Below, in pieces: positions 26,075-36,132 of a stretch of 64,000 bases of DNA; position 1 is the first letter of the stretch; each line of letters begins with the position of its first letter. Source of the DNA: Lachnospiraceae bacterium (lineage in GTDB: Bacteria; Bacillota; Clostridia; Lachnospirales; Lachnospiraceae). The position numbers and the translations under genes were made by a program. The stretch covers positions 1 to 64,000 of the forward strand of contig FZRB01000003.1 in NCBI GenBank assembly GCA_900199595.1, given 5' to 3'. A model generated the notes under the pieces. That model saw only the letters and a program-made list of their open reading frames with translations. It was not told the DNA's origin and made no database searches.

Positions 26075-27373
26075 ATGAAAGGAAAAAGAACCAAGAAATT
26101 GCTGGCGTTATTCATAACGGCAGCCATGGCAGTGATGATGATGGGAATCTTTGCCAGTGCAGCAGCTAACTATGATGAAACTGCTCCTGAAGATGGGAAA
26201 AAAGAATTCCAATTTACTAAGTATCTGGTGATACCGGAATCTATGGGTGTACCAACATTAGAGTTTACCTTTACTATTGCTCCCGGTACTGCGGTTGAGG
26301 GTGATAGTGCTAACGGTCTTTTACCAATTTATGCAGGTAATGATTCTACCAAGGTTACTGGTACACCAACTATCGCTGATTCGGCTTCATTCTCTTCAGC
26401 TGATTCTACAACTAATGGTTTAGCTGATGATGGAATAGCAAATAGTACGGAAAAAAAGTATGCTTCAAAGACTGTAACAGTTAATTTTGCAAATGTTAAG
26501 TTTAAAGAGCCGGGTGTATACAGATGGATTATTACAGAGGATGCAGTTACAAATGGAGCGGCTATAGATACAACCCCGAGAACTCTTGATGTTAATGTAC
26601 AGGATGATGGAGGTTCACTTAAAGTTAAGAGTTATACGATGTATATGGGCAATAATATCCCTGCACAACCTATGAATCCTGATGATACATTAACACCAAA
26701 GCATGCAAATGCTGCAAGTGCTGGAGATAAGGTTGATAGTTTTGTAAACAGTTATCCTTCAAATAATTTATATATTGGTAAGAAAATTTCCGGAAATCAG
26801 GCTTCAAAGGATAAGTATTTTAGAATAGTTGCCACATTTACTAATGTTCCAAGTGGTACAACTCTTAATGTTGATCTTACTAATGCTACAAATACTAAGA
26901 TACCTGAGAATGTGAATGGAGCTACTGTTATAGATACTGCTGATATTACTGAAGGAGGATATTTAAATCCGAGTGCCATTACATTTAACAGTGTAACAAC
27001 AAAGACAATTGTATTCTATCTTCAGGGTGACCAGTATGTTAATATCATGGGTCTTCCTAAAGATGCAACTTATGCTATTACTGAGGGAACAACTGCAGAT
27101 CCCGGCTATGTAAAAGATGGATACACAAGTAGTCCGGCAAATACAAAGAATTTTGAAATTGGAACAGATCCGAATAAGGTGATATTTACAAATGGAGTTA
27201 CCGGAACAATAGTTGATACTGATATAAAAACAGGTTTTACAAATGAAAAGAATGGTAATATTCCTACAGGCGTTATCATTTCCCTGTCAGGACTTATTGT
27301 TGTTGGTATTATAGCAGTTATTGGCTTCGCATTCTTTAGTGCTCGTTCAAAGAGAAGATACGAAGAAGAATAA
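26075..27373 (+). CDS. Major pilin, FctA/Spy0128-like, sortase-anchored
   Basis: The ATG at 26075 with GGAGG 9 bases before it gives a 432-residue precursor; the longer frame from 26024 lacks a ribosome site. A signal peptide (about 1-33) precedes an FctA-type pilin domain (about 40-190; EFQFTKYLVIPE, VYRWIITED) and a second beta-domain (about 220-390; LYIGKKISGN, YAITEG). The end has the sorting signal IPTG near residue 395, a membrane helix and the tail RSKRRYEEE. Such pilins are joined by sortase into fibres and stiffened by internal Lys-Asn isopeptide bonds. Followed after 36 bases by its sortase. A small hairpin ATTGCAT/ATGCAAT (26023-26039) precedes the ribosome site. Confidence 0.88.
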   Translation: MKGKRTKKLLALFITAAMAVMMMGIFASAAANYDETAPEDGKKEFQFTKYLVIPESMGVPTLEFTFTIAPGTAVEGDSANGLLPIYAGNDSTKVTGTPTIADSASFSSADSTTNGLADDGIANSTEKKYASKTVTVNFANVKFKEPGVYRWIITEDAVTNGAAIDTTPRTLDVNVQDDGGSLKVKSYTMYMGNNIPAQPMNPDDTLTPKHANAASAGDKVDSFVNSYPSNNLYIGKKISGNQASKDKYFRIVATFTNVPSGTTLNVDLTNATNTKIPENVNGATVIDTADITEGGYLNPSAITFNSVTTKTIVFYLQGDQYVNIMGLPKDATYAITEGTTADPGYVKDGYTSSPANTKNFEIGTDPNKVIFTNGVTGTIVDTDIKTGFTNEKNGNIPTGVIISLSGLIVVGIIAVIGFAFFSARSKRRYEEE

Positions 27374-27409
27374 TCAATAAGAAGATTCATAATCTGAGGA
27401 TGGATTATT

Positions 27410-28114
27410 ATGAAGCGTTTTTGGATATGGATGAATATTATATACGAGAAACTGATGTCAGTCGTATTTCTTATAGCGCTTCTTATAGTTGTTTATGGTC
27501 TTTATGATGCATGGTATGTATATAACAAGGCCGATGATGACAGTTATCTGAAGTATAAACCGATTCTTGGTGAAGGTGTTCCTAACGATGCACCACTTAC
27601 CGAGGATTACGTGGCATGGATAACTATAGACGATACAAATATCGATTACCCTGTTATGCAGGGTAAGAACAACATGGAATACCTGAATATAGATCCGTAC
27701 GGTGAGTATTCCTTGTCAGGAAGTATATTCCTGGACAGCAGAAACAGTGCTGATTTTACCGATGATTATTCTATACTCTATGGACATCATATGGCGTATG
27801 GGAAAATGTTTGGTGCACTGGATGATTATATGAATAAAGAATATATGAATGCACACAGTACGGGACAGCTGATAGTAGGACGTGACGACACCAAAGCATA
27901 TGATTTAGGTGTATTTGCATGTATGAAGGTAAATGTATATGACAAGCATGCTTTAGATCCGGATTCTCTGGAAAATGTAGAGAAATTAATATCGGAAGAA
28001 GCTTCTGTTATCAATACCTCCATAGATAAAAGTAATCATATAATAGTACTTTCTACATGTATTGAACCGGTGTCAACCAACAGACTATTGGTGTTCTGCT
28101 ATTTATATGAATAA
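27410..28114 (+). CDS. Class B sortase, pilin polymerase
   Basis: The 234-residue protein has an N-terminal membrane anchor (about 15-35) and a sortase barrel. Motifs: ITIDDTNIDYPVMQG, SIFLDSRNSADF (class B), catalytic His in ILYGHHM (126/127), Cys C217 in VLSTC and Arg R225 in STNRLLVF. These form the His-Cys-Arg triad of a transpeptidase that cuts between Thr and Gly of the IPTG/VPTG signals and links pilins through lysines. Its place between the major and minor pilin matches streptococcal FCT loci with a class B-type pilin sortase. GAGG ribosome site. Confidence 0.92.
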   Translation: MKRFWIWMNIIYEKLMSVVFLIALLIVVYGLYDAWYVYNKADDDSYLKYKPILGEGVPNDAPLTEDYVAWITIDDTNIDYPVMQGKNNMEYLNIDPYGEYSLSGSIFLDSRNSADFTDDYSILYGHHMAYGKMFGALDDYMNKEYMNAHSTGQLIVGRDDTKAYDLGVFACMKVNVYDKHALDPDSLENVEKLISEEASVINTSIDKSNHIIVLSTCIEPVSTNRLLVFCYLYE

Positions 28115-28168
28115 AACCAAAATGTACGGCATTCGGCCGGATGATTAAGGGATAGATGGATTCGCCAT

Positions 28169-28996
28169 ATGAATATATTTAATAACAAAAAAACATATAT
28201 TCAACAGAAGAAAAGCTCCACCGTTGGAAGGCTCTTTATAGCCTTCCTTATGGTGATGAGTTTTGTTTGCATTTTTGACAACAGATTTGTTGTGAATGCT
28301 GACTCTTCCTACAGTCCGATAGATGTTCATATTTTCTTTGACTGTAAAGAGGTAGATGGAGTAGATAAGAATTCGTATAAGATAAGTATAAAATCAGAAA
28401 AGGAACAGGCTCCTGTTCCAAAGATTGATACAATAACAGTTAATAATTCGGGAAAAGGTGAGTTCGTAGTAACGGTTTCGGAGCCTGGTACTTATGAATA
28501 TCAGATATATGAGATAAAGGGCTCTGAAGAAAGCATTAAGTATGATGAAACTAAGTACGATGTAATAGTCGGTGTATTTTCAAGTGAAAATGGAGAATTA
28601 AGTTATTCGGTTGCAGTAACACTTGCAGGAACGGATGACAAGCCGGAGAGTGTTGCATTTGAAAATGGCACAGCAAGATCGAAAAAGATACCGGAAACGG
28701 ATGCAAATAAAGAAAAAACAACAGAAGCAATAACGACAGAAGTAAAAACAGAAGAAACAACAGAAACAACAACGGAAACTACAATAGAAAAAATTACAAC
28801 GGAAGAAAAAACAGAGGATGTAACTGTGGAAGATGATACAGAAGCTCCTCCTAGCAAAATAGAAAAAACTAATAACATTTGGGGAAAGATTAAGACAGGA
28901 GATGAAACAAAGGTTGTACTAGTGATGATCATATTGGTTGTATCACTGGCGGGTATTGTAGTTGTTGGATTAAAGAAAAAGCACAAAGAAGTATAA
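28169..28996 (+). CDS. Minor pilin with FctA-like domain and Thr/Glu-rich stalk
   Basis: The 275-residue precursor has an internal signal peptide (about 20-46), one FctA-type domain (about 50-165; DVHIFFDCKEVDG, FVVTVSEPGTYEYQIYEI) and a Thr/Glu linker (about 180-235) with repeated TTE units. A KTGD sorting-type signal (near 243-250) precedes a membrane helix and the tail KKKHKEV. The linker length suggests a spacer or wall-anchor subunit; a basal or linking role is inferred from position between sortase and adhesin. The ribosome site before 28169 is weak, so the true start could differ by a few codons. Confidence 0.78.
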   Translation: MNIFNNKKTYIQQKKSSTVGRLFIAFLMVMSFVCIFDNRFVVNADSSYSPIDVHIFFDCKEVDGVDKNSYKISIKSEKEQAPVPKIDTITVNNSGKGEFVVTVSEPGTYEYQIYEIKGSEESIKYDETKYDVIVGVFSSENGELSYSVAVTLAGTDDKPESVAFENGTARSKKIPETDANKEKTTEAITTEVKTEETTETTTETTIEKITTEEKTEDVTVEDDTEAPPSKIEKTNNIWGKIKTGDETKVVLVMIILVVSLAGIVVVGLKKKHKEV

Positions 28997-29013
28997 GGAG
29001 AAATATATAGACT

Positions 29014-32000
29014 GTGAAAAATACGCTTAAAAACAGAATAATAAGCGGATTTGCTATACTTTCGATCATTATTTCTACAATTGCACCTGTAAATGTGGCA
29101 TTTGGAGAAGGTGATCCGGAGGCTTCTTTGTATGCAGTAATGTCTGAAAAATCGGAGGTTGCAGAGGTAGAATTATCAGTTCTTAGTTCTTCTGATGATT
29201 CTGAAATAGAAGTCGTATGTGCAACTGAGACAGATGCCGAGATAGAGGCTGATGAAGGACTGGAGGTAATGGAGAATTACCTGATCAATGACCGTGAGGA
29301 AAATCCTGACGAGACCCTTTACGTAAAGGCAGAGCAGGATGAGACGGTGTCACTCCTTCCTCGTGAAAGTATGTCTATTTACAGCGTTGAAGATGATGAA
29401 CTGGATGAGGTGATTATCGAGGATATCGCTAAGGAAGATGATCCATGTGAAATAGATGAGGATGTAATAGGATTTGCGCTTGTTAAGGATTCGGGATACC
29501 GTCATCTGAATTTTGAAATGGATTCAGTGACACTTGACGGCATGATGCCTAAGAATGCTACTGCAGAAGCTGTAGATGTGACGGATAAGTACAGCTCTGA
29601 TTCTGGAAGTATTATAACTGCTACATTCACAGATGCTTCATCCACAGATGCAGATATAGATGAAGTCAGAACTAATGTATTAGCGGCATATGATATAACC
29701 ATCAAGGATGGAAAGAACGAGTATCAGCCGACTGAGGAAAAGCCTATTGATGTGACGATTTCGGACCCGGGAATTAAATCCGATTCTGATATCCATTTGA
29801 TTCATATCAAGGATGATGGCGAGGAAGAAGAAATCACAGACTTTACCCTTGAAGATGGTAAGGTTAGTTTTAGTGCGGTCGGATTCAGTGTTTATAAGAT
29901 AGTGGAGGATCTGTATCAATATGACTTACTAAAATCATTAGATGAACTGGGTTCTGAAAGAGCAGCCGGAGGTTTTTATCTGTTCTATGGAAAGAATAAC
30001 CTCTTCACCAAAACTGTAAATAATAAAGGTGCATTGAATGAGACTACTAAAACTACAGATGCAGCAATTTGGTATTTTGAGCCGGATGGAGCTAACTATA
30101 AGATTTATACTAAGGAAAATGATACAAAACAGTACATTAATACAAAAAGTGGAAACGAAATTAAACTAAACAGTGCTGCAGGGGATTCTTTTAAAATAAG
30201 TCCATCTACTGTAAGTGATGCATTTTATTTCAAAAAAAGTACGGAAAATAAATGGCTGCAGCATTCAAATGGCGGAGGTGGAATCAGATATTATACTGAT
30301 AAAAATAATGAAACGAATAGTAGCATAAAACTGTGTTATGCTGATGCTTTCACGGATGCTGATCCTTTTGGAATTGATGGTTATTCCTTTGGACTAATGA
30401 GCTATGAATCCGGCAGCGTAGGCAATGCTTTTATGGCAGATCCTACCACTAATTATCAGGCGATGGTTGATTTTGTTGTTCGTAGTTCGGGTGGTGCTGA
30501 AGTTTATCAGGTGTCGGAAGAATCAGATGTTACCATGTGGATTTTCCATGCAGTAAGTGGTGGTTATAAATTATCTGCTGATGTAGATGGTGCTACAAAA
30601 TATCTCAAGATAGATGCAAGCGGATTATCTCTTGTTGACGAAGCAGAAGCTTCTACGCTTAGTGTAACGGCTGGAACCGGAGATGATGCTAATAGAGTTC
30701 AGATAAAAGCTGCTAATGGATACTACTTGAAATATGATGATAATGCAGGGTTTATTGCCAGCAAGAACACAGATAAAACCTGGCTTAATTTTATCGAAAA
30801 GTCTGACCTGCCTCAAGAAAACTTAGTTACTTATTCTGCTGAAAAGGTAGGCGTTTCAGAAGTTAAAAAAGGTCAGAAAGTAATTCTTTACACGAGAGTA
30901 TGGAATAATCAAGATTCAAAATATGAATTCTATGCTGTAAATCATCTTGGAAAGCTTATTCCATGTTATGAACGTGGTGATGATATCATGTGGGTTGGTA
31001 ACCAGATAAATACTCTTGAATGGGAGTTTACAGAGTATTATTGGGAAGGAACAGAAACTCCAAATCATTACTACGAATTATATAATCCATATTCCCAAAA
31101 GTATCTTGCACCTCAGATTTCTACTGATGTTCTTCTTTCGGATGAAAAAATTGGTATTAATCTTCCGGGACGCAGGGATGGTGAATACTATACAGACATA
31201 ATAGCCTGGGATACAACAAATTATACATATGCAGGTGTTAAGGCGGAAGTTAATGATGATGATAAAACAGGTGAGATAGTTGCTACAAAAAGAAAAGAAG
31301 CAGGAACCTTCTACTTTGCTATAGTAGAACCTATTGAACCTACTCTTACAGAAGTTGATACCATTACAAATGCACAGTTTGGTATCACCATGAAGATGGC
31401 TGACCTTGATAGTAAAGAACAGATGTCTAATATTATTGGAGGAGGTACCACAGAAAAGTATAATCCCGGTTTGCTTTCTACTAATTTGATAAATGGCTAT
31501 CCAACATGTACGTCAGGACAATCCCTTAGTGCTCTATATACAAACGCAAGGGTAGTAGATAATCTCTTTATATCAAGTACCTATGAGGCCAGCGGTTATT
31601 TTGTATTTGATAGCTGTCAGAATTTTGCAACACTTGTTAAGGAAGATGGAACTATCGGTGATAAATTTACTGTATATAGGGAACTGGGTACAACGGACAT
31701 TACTGAAAAAACCACCCTTAAACATGGACAATTTTTCCCTTATGATACTATACAAGCGGGAAAATATGCATCTAAAAATGGTTCAAATCTTTATAGTGCT
31801 TTGGCAGATTATAATCATGCAAATGTTGGTATTCTTGATGAAAAAGATCCAAGAAAGTATGAAAGACTTCTTACGGTCGGGGATAAGCCAAACTATTATA
31901 ATGCTATGGAACTTGAAGCAAGTTTCGTTCAGACCTCAAATGGATGTGATGCATGGGACCATCCTATAATCTTTGAATTTACCGGAGATGATGATTTCTG

Positions 32001-35000
32001 GCTTTATGTTGATGATGAGCTTGTTATAGATCTTGGTGGTATTCATTCTGCGCTTGCTGGAAGTATAAACTTTGCGACAGGCGAAGTTGTGGTGAATAAA
32101 GTACCCACTACAATTAGAGAATTATTTAAGAAGAACTATAAGGCAAGAAATCCCGGTGTTGCAGATGATGTAGTTGAAGCATATTTAGATGATATTTTCG
32201 ATGGAGAGATTTTTAAAAGATATTCATCACATAAAATGAAGGTATTTTATATGGAGAGAGGCGCCGGAGCTTCAAATCTTCATATGAGATTTAATCTGAG
32301 CTATGTAAAGGAAGGAAATGTTATCTTAAAAAAAGAGGTTACGGGAACTAATAAGCTGGATTTCGATCTTGTAGAGTATGCATATCAGATATATTACAGA
32401 GATCAAGTAGATGCAACTGCAAACTTAAAGGGTACGCTTCTGACAAATGATGATGCAAATGTAAATGTCAAATATCAGAATTCAACGAAATCTGTAGATT
32501 ATATTGATCACGGATATAAGCCGGTCGGGTATGGTGAAGGTCCCGGATATGATTCTGTTTATCTTCTTACTCCGGGAAGAAATGCTGTAATTAATTTCCC
32601 TACAGATACATTTGATTACAGAATTGTGGAGATATCACTTAATAAGGATATTTATAATAAAGTTACTATTGATGGTGGTTCTTCTGTAATAACTCCTGAG
32701 TCGGAAGAATTAGGTGAAAATCGATATAATTATGATTCGGGCTGGTTATCCGTTAAAGATAATTCCCATGCAATATTTAATAATCAGGTGGATGAAAACG
32801 GATTAAAGACTCTTAAAATCAGGAAGGAACTATACGATTCAGAAGGTAATTTACTTACGGAAGACGATGATCCAACAACCTATGGATTCCGTCTGTATCT
32901 TTCTAACGGTGTTAGTCAGGATCTTGAACTTGCTAGCATGTACAAATATCGTGTAAAGGATGAAAATGACTTTTATTGTTATTGGGATGCCCCAACGGGA
33001 AGGTTCCAACCTACGGGATATACATCTTTTGAAGCAATTCCGGAAGTTATACCTGAAGGTCAACATGGCCATACACAAGAGGATTGTACATTTGAGACAT
33101 CAATGAATGGTACTATATCTGAGATACCTCCAAGTTATACTATTGAAGTACCAATAATTCCGGTAGATATGAGTTTTATGCTTGAAGAAAGGACGGGAGA
33201 AGTCCCTCTTGGATATAAGCTTATTGAATATGAGAGAACTGATCTTAATGATGGAAAAGATCATAAATCACAAGATCCTATCAGCGGGGTTATAAGGGCA
33301 CAGGAAGATCCTGTACTTGTTGTCAGAAATAAACGAGGCTGGGAGATAGAGGTAGAAAAGGAGTGGAGTGATAAGGACTTCACATCTGACCATGAAGCTA
33401 TATATACTGCAGCTTATGTTGGAGATGATTTGATCCCCGGCACTGTTAAGAAGATGAAATATCCTACAACTTCTTTACGTTACTTCTTTGATGATCTTGA
33501 TAGTATTAAGAAAGATAGTACATTTTCAGATTATTCCATTAAAGAGGTTATTGTTACTAATCCTGTTATGGCTTCTACTAATGAAGATGAAGTTGATGTA
33601 GTTTCTTATGATTCCTTAACACTTGTTAATCAAGATGATTTTATTCAGATTAATTCAAAAGTAAAGGGACATGATACTTCGGAACCATTCTGGTACAATG
33701 TTAATTATGAACAGGGAGAACCTGTAGGCGATGACATTGTAGCAGGTGGATATACCCGGGAGGATACAATAGAAAATACTCGTGGAGGCGGAATAGTTAT
33801 TTCACTTTATAAGTGGGGCTCGCAAGGCTCTTCGACGAAAACACCGCTTCCTGAAGGTGAATTTACACTGACAGAGAACGGAGTAGAAGTAGGAACATTT
33901 GCATCAGATAAACGTGGAAGAATAACTATTCTGTACGAGTTTAAATATAATATTCCATATGTTCTTACGGAGATAAAGACTCCTGAAGGATATATAGGAC
34001 TTCCGTATCCGGTAACATTCCATGTTAATGACTCAAACGAAATTATCTGGAATGATGCAGAAGAAGGAGACTGGGTTTATTGTTATAAATCTCAGCATAC
34101 ATCTCCCGATAATAAAGAAATTGTAGCTTATGTTGATACATTTAATAAACCGGTTGAATTCAAAGTATTAAAGATTGATAAAGATAATCAGACATGGGGA
34201 CTTCCAGGTGCTCACTTTGCTTTATATAAAAGTGTTAATAGTGGTCTTGGTGGAGAAGTAAAGGATTACAATCCTATGCCTGGTTATACAGATCTTGTTT
34301 CTGATGCAAGTGGTGTGATTCCTAAGGTGGATAATACTTTGAAACCTGGAAAATACTATCTTAATGAAACGTCTGCACCAACCGGTTATGAGTGTGATTC
34401 CAGTACGGATATAGTATTTGTTGTAACCGATCGAAGGGAAATAGAATTTATAAGCCCAACTGGTTCCGGTACGGGTATTTCATACAAAACAGATGATGTT
34501 GGTGATAAAGTTATCTATGAAGTGGCTGTTCCAAATAAGAGAGTTGGTAATCAGAAACTTCTTACAGTGACCAAAACTGTTGATGGAAGTTATGGTAATA
34601 AGTATAAAAAGTTTACATTTACCTTTAATGTTACGGGTGCAAGTAAATCAGAAGAATTCATTTGGTCAATAAATGGAAAAGAGCAGACTACAAAGCTTCA
34701 TCCGGGTGATACATTTGAACTGAAACACAATGATTCCGTGACAATAGAATTTGATTCTGAACGTGAGGTAACTATATCTGAAGATAGTGAAGGATATACA
34801 CCTAAGTTTGTATTAAGTACGGATACTGCAGCAGAAGCAGGTGCTCAGAATACAGACACAAGAACATTTACGGTCAGCAGTGATACATTACTTTCAGTTA
34901 CCAATACTTTGGCGGGAACAGTTCCTACCGGAATCTGGCTTCCTATCAAAGTGCTTATTGCTGCAGGCGTCATATTACTTCTTGCTATTATTTTCACAGT

Positions 35001-35046
35001 GAGAAGAAGTAGGAAACTTAAGAAGTATATAAAAGAGAAAGAGTAA
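29014..35046 (+). CDS. Giant pilus-tip adhesin with fibro-slime and Cna-B/SpaA domains (2010 aa)
   Basis: A GTG start with AAGGAG 12 bases upstream is followed by a signal peptide (about 1-31). Next come an acidic N-terminal region with a beta-domain (about 190-300), beta-trefoil-like repeats (about 320-600; AAGGFYLFYGKNN), and a fibro-slime domain (about 790-1100) with the hallmark EFTGDDDFWLYVDDEL and VIDLGGIHSALAG. Several Cna-B/SpaA-type domains (about 1100-1900) follow, for example VLKIDKDNQTWGLPGAHFALY. The sorting signal VPTG (near 1969), a membrane helix and a basic tail end it. It is the last gene of the pilus operon and by size and domains the tip adhesin, likely binding glycans or host/plant-fibre surfaces. 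The target cannot be told from sequence. Confidence 0.88.
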   Translation: MKNTLKNRIISGFAILSIIISTIAPVNVAFGEGDPEASLYAVMSEKSEVAEVELSVLSSSDDSEIEVVCATETDAEIEADEGLEVMENYLINDREENPDETLYVKAEQDETVSLLPRESMSIYSVEDDELDEVIIEDIAKEDDPCEIDEDVIGFALVKDSGYRHLNFEMDSVTLDGMMPKNATAEAVDVTDKYSSDSGSIITATFTDASSTDADIDEVRTNVLAAYDITIKDGKNEYQPTEEKPIDVTISDPGIKSDSDIHLIHIKDDGEEEEITDFTLEDGKVSFSAVGFSVYKIVEDLYQYDLLKSLDELGSERAAGGFYLFYGKNNLFTKTVNNKGALNETTKTTDAAIWYFEPDGANYKIYTKENDTKQYINTKSGNEIKLNSAAGDSFKISPSTVSDAFYFKKSTENKWLQHSNGGGGIRYYTDKNNETNSSIKLCYADAFTDADPFGIDGYSFGLMSYESGSVGNAFMADPTTNYQAMVDFVVRSSGGAEVYQVSEESDVTMWIFHAVSGGYKLSADVDGATKYLKIDASGLSLVDEAEASTLSVTAGTGDDANRVQIKAANGYYLKYDDNAGFIASKNTDKTWLNFIEKSDLPQENLVTYSAEKVGVSEVKKGQKVILYTRVWNNQDSKYEFYAVNHLGKLIPCYERGDDIMWVGNQINTLEWEFTEYYWEGTETPNHYYELYNPYSQKYLAPQISTDVLLSDEKIGINLPGRRDGEYYTDIIAWDTTNYTYAGVKAEVNDDDKTGEIVATKRKEAGTFYFAIVEPIEPTLTEVDTITNAQFGITMKMADLDSKEQMSNIIGGGTTEKYNPGLLSTNLINGYPTCTSGQSLSALYTNARVVDNLFISSTYEASGYFVFDSCQNFATLVKEDGTIGDKFTVYRELGTTDITEKTTLKHGQFFPYDTIQAGKYASKNGSNLYSALADYNHANVGILDEKDPRKYERLLTVGDKPNYYNAMELEASFVQTSNGCDAWDHPIIFEFTGDDDFWLYVDDELVIDLGGIHSALAGSINFATGEVVVNKVPTTIRELFKKNYKARNPGVADDVVEAYLDDIFDGEIFKRYSSHKMKVFYMERGAGASNLHMRFNLSYVKEGNVILKKEVTGTNKLDFDLVEYAYQIYYRDQVDATANLKGTLLTNDDANVNVKYQNSTKSVDYIDHGYKPVGYGEGPGYDSVYLLTPGRNAVINFPTDTFDYRIVEISLNKDIYNKVTIDGGSSVITPESEELGENRYNYDSGWLSVKDNSHAIFNNQVDENGLKTLKIRKELYDSEGNLLTEDDDPTTYGFRLYLSNGVSQDLELASMYKYRVKDENDFYCYWDAPTGRFQPTGYTSFEAIPEVIPEGQHGHTQEDCTFETSMNGTISEIPPSYTIEVPIIPVDMSFMLEERTGEVPLGYKLIEYERTDLNDGKDHKSQDPISGVIRAQEDPVLVVRNKRGWEIEVEKEWSDKDFTSDHEAIYTAAYVGDDLIPGTVKKMKYPTTSLRYFFDDLDSIKKDSTFSDYSIKEVIVTNPVMASTNEDEVDVVSYDSLTLVNQDDFIQINSKVKGHDTSEPFWYNVNYEQGEPVGDDIVAGGYTREDTIENTRGGGIVISLYKWGSQGSSTKTPLPEGEFTLTENGVEVGTFASDKRGRITILYEFKYNIPYVLTEIKTPEGYIGLPYPVTFHVNDSNEIIWNDAEEGDWVYCYKSQHTSPDNKEIVAYVDTFNKPVEFKVLKIDKDNQTWGLPGAHFALYKSVNSGLGGEVKDYNPMPGYTDLVSDASGVIPKVDNTLKPGKYYLNETSAPTGYECDSSTDIVFVVTDRREIEFISPTGSGTGISYKTDDVGDKVIYEVAVPNKRVGNQKLLTVTKTVDGSYGNKYKKFTFTFNVTGASKSEEFIWSINGKEQTTKLHPGDTFELKHNDSVTIEFDSEREVTISEDSEGYTPKFVLSTDTAAEAGAQNTDTRTFTVSSDTLLSVTNTLAGTVPTGIWLPIKVLIAAGVILLLAIIFTVRRSRKLKKYIKEKE

Positions 35047-35052
35047 TACAAA

Positions 35053-35082
35053 TTGAGCCAGGGGATCGTACCTCTGGCTCAA
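35053..35082 (+). terminator. Hairpin closing the pilus operon
   Basis: TTGAGCCAGGGG pairs with CCTCTGGCTCAA around ATCGTA. The stem is strong but the tail is AATATATAG, so termination may be partial and the AraC gene 20 bases on may be read through. Confidence 0.6.
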
Positions 35083-35102
35083 TATATAGTGAGGTACCGC
35101 AT

Positions 35103-36014
35103 ATGAAGCTTTATACAGAATGCTTTTGGGAAGATTGGCATAGGATTGTTGATATATATACCGAAAGGGTCACAACCATTCCCGATTATATAGATGATGC
35201 AGAAACCTATAAAATTATAATTCTTGAAAAAGGTATTCTTCAGATCAAAGCTGAAAATCATCAGTATGAGGTAAAGGCACCTTCACTGATTCTGCTTTCT
35301 CAAAAAGATTTATTTGATATTAAAATCATGCAGGCAATAAAAGCTGATGTTCTTTTCTTTAAACCATCTGTGATTCGTGAAGAGTTTTCTTTAGATAGAA
35401 TAGATTCCATGGAATTTGATAAAAAAATGGGACAGGTTATTTATCAGGATTATATGCTCATCAAGCCATTTACTGTTTTAAATAGCCTGGAAGATCATGT
35501 TATTTCACTTCCGTTAAATGGTCTTAAACGTATTAAAGAATTATTCACTTCTGTAGAAATAGAACTGAAAGGGCAGAGGGATGGGTTCTGGCCTTGTCGC
35601 AGCAGATCCTATATGATAGAACTGCTCTACTATATAATTTATTCATATATTACTGTTAGTCCTGAACCATCTGATAATGATGAGCTGTCCGAACAAGCCG
35701 AATTCTCTAAAATAGTTGAATATCTGAATGAGCATATTGAAGAACATATCACACTTGAAACATTAACAAAAGAGTTCACAATAAACCGAAATAAATTAAA
35801 TGATCTTTTCATGAATCAGGCATCTATGACATGTTTGAATTATCTGCTGATTCTTCGGATGGATCTGGCCAAGATTCTTCTTACCAGAACAGAAATACCT
35901 ATTAGTGAAATAAGCAGTCGCATAGGGTATCCGGATTCAAATTACTTTACAAAAGTTTTTAATAAGACCGTCGGAATGACGCCTTCTAAGTATAGAAAAG
36001 TCTGCACAGAATAA
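35103..36014 (+). CDS. AraC family transcriptional regulator
   Basis: The 303-residue protein has an N-terminal cupin-like sensor half (about 1-180) and two C-terminal helix-turn-helix units (about 205-300; ITLETLTKEFTINRNKLNDLF, then ISEISSRIGYPDSNYFTKVFNKTVGMTPSKYRK). The last motif is the AraC signature. It follows the pilus operon directly on the same strand. Pilus loci in other Firmicutes often carry a linked AraC/RofA-type regulator, so control of pilus expression is a reasonable inference. Ribosome site GTGAGG. Confidence 0.85.
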   Translation: MKLYTECFWEDWHRIVDIYTERVTTIPDYIDDAETYKIIILEKGILQIKAENHQYEVKAPSLILLSQKDLFDIKIMQAIKADVLFFKPSVIREEFSLDRIDSMEFDKKMGQVIYQDYMLIKPFTVLNSLEDHVISLPLNGLKRIKELFTSVEIELKGQRDGFWPCRSRSYMIELLYYIIYSYITVSPEPSDNDELSEQAEFSKIVEYLNEHIEEHITLETLTKEFTINRNKLNDLFMNQASMTCLNYLLILRMDLAKILLTRTEIPISEISSRIGYPDSNYFTKVFNKTVGMTPSKYRKVCTE

Positions 36015-36030
36015 AACTGTGCAGATTTTT
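36002..36030 (+). terminator. Rho-independent terminator overlapping the araC-type stop codon
   Basis: CTGCACAG (36002-36009) pairs with CTGTGCAG (36017-36024), followed by ATTTTT. The TAA stop is in the loop. Confidence 0.85.
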
Positions 36031-36132
36031 CTATTTTTTATGTGAATATTTCTATTTGATTTATCCTCATTTTATTAAACTGATTATAGTCAAATAAACT
36101 AATTAATACATTTATTTTCGAGGTAAATCAAT

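Noticed and set aside
28551-28986. Minus-strand frames inside the minor pilin (Leu/Phe/Val-rich)
   Set aside because: They mirror the repetitive ACA/GAA codons of the Thr/Glu linker and have no ribosome site.
35053-35082. Hairpin as an attachment site or operator for the AraC gene
   Set aside because: A long, stable stem right after the pilus operon is better explained as transcript end or mRNA protection.
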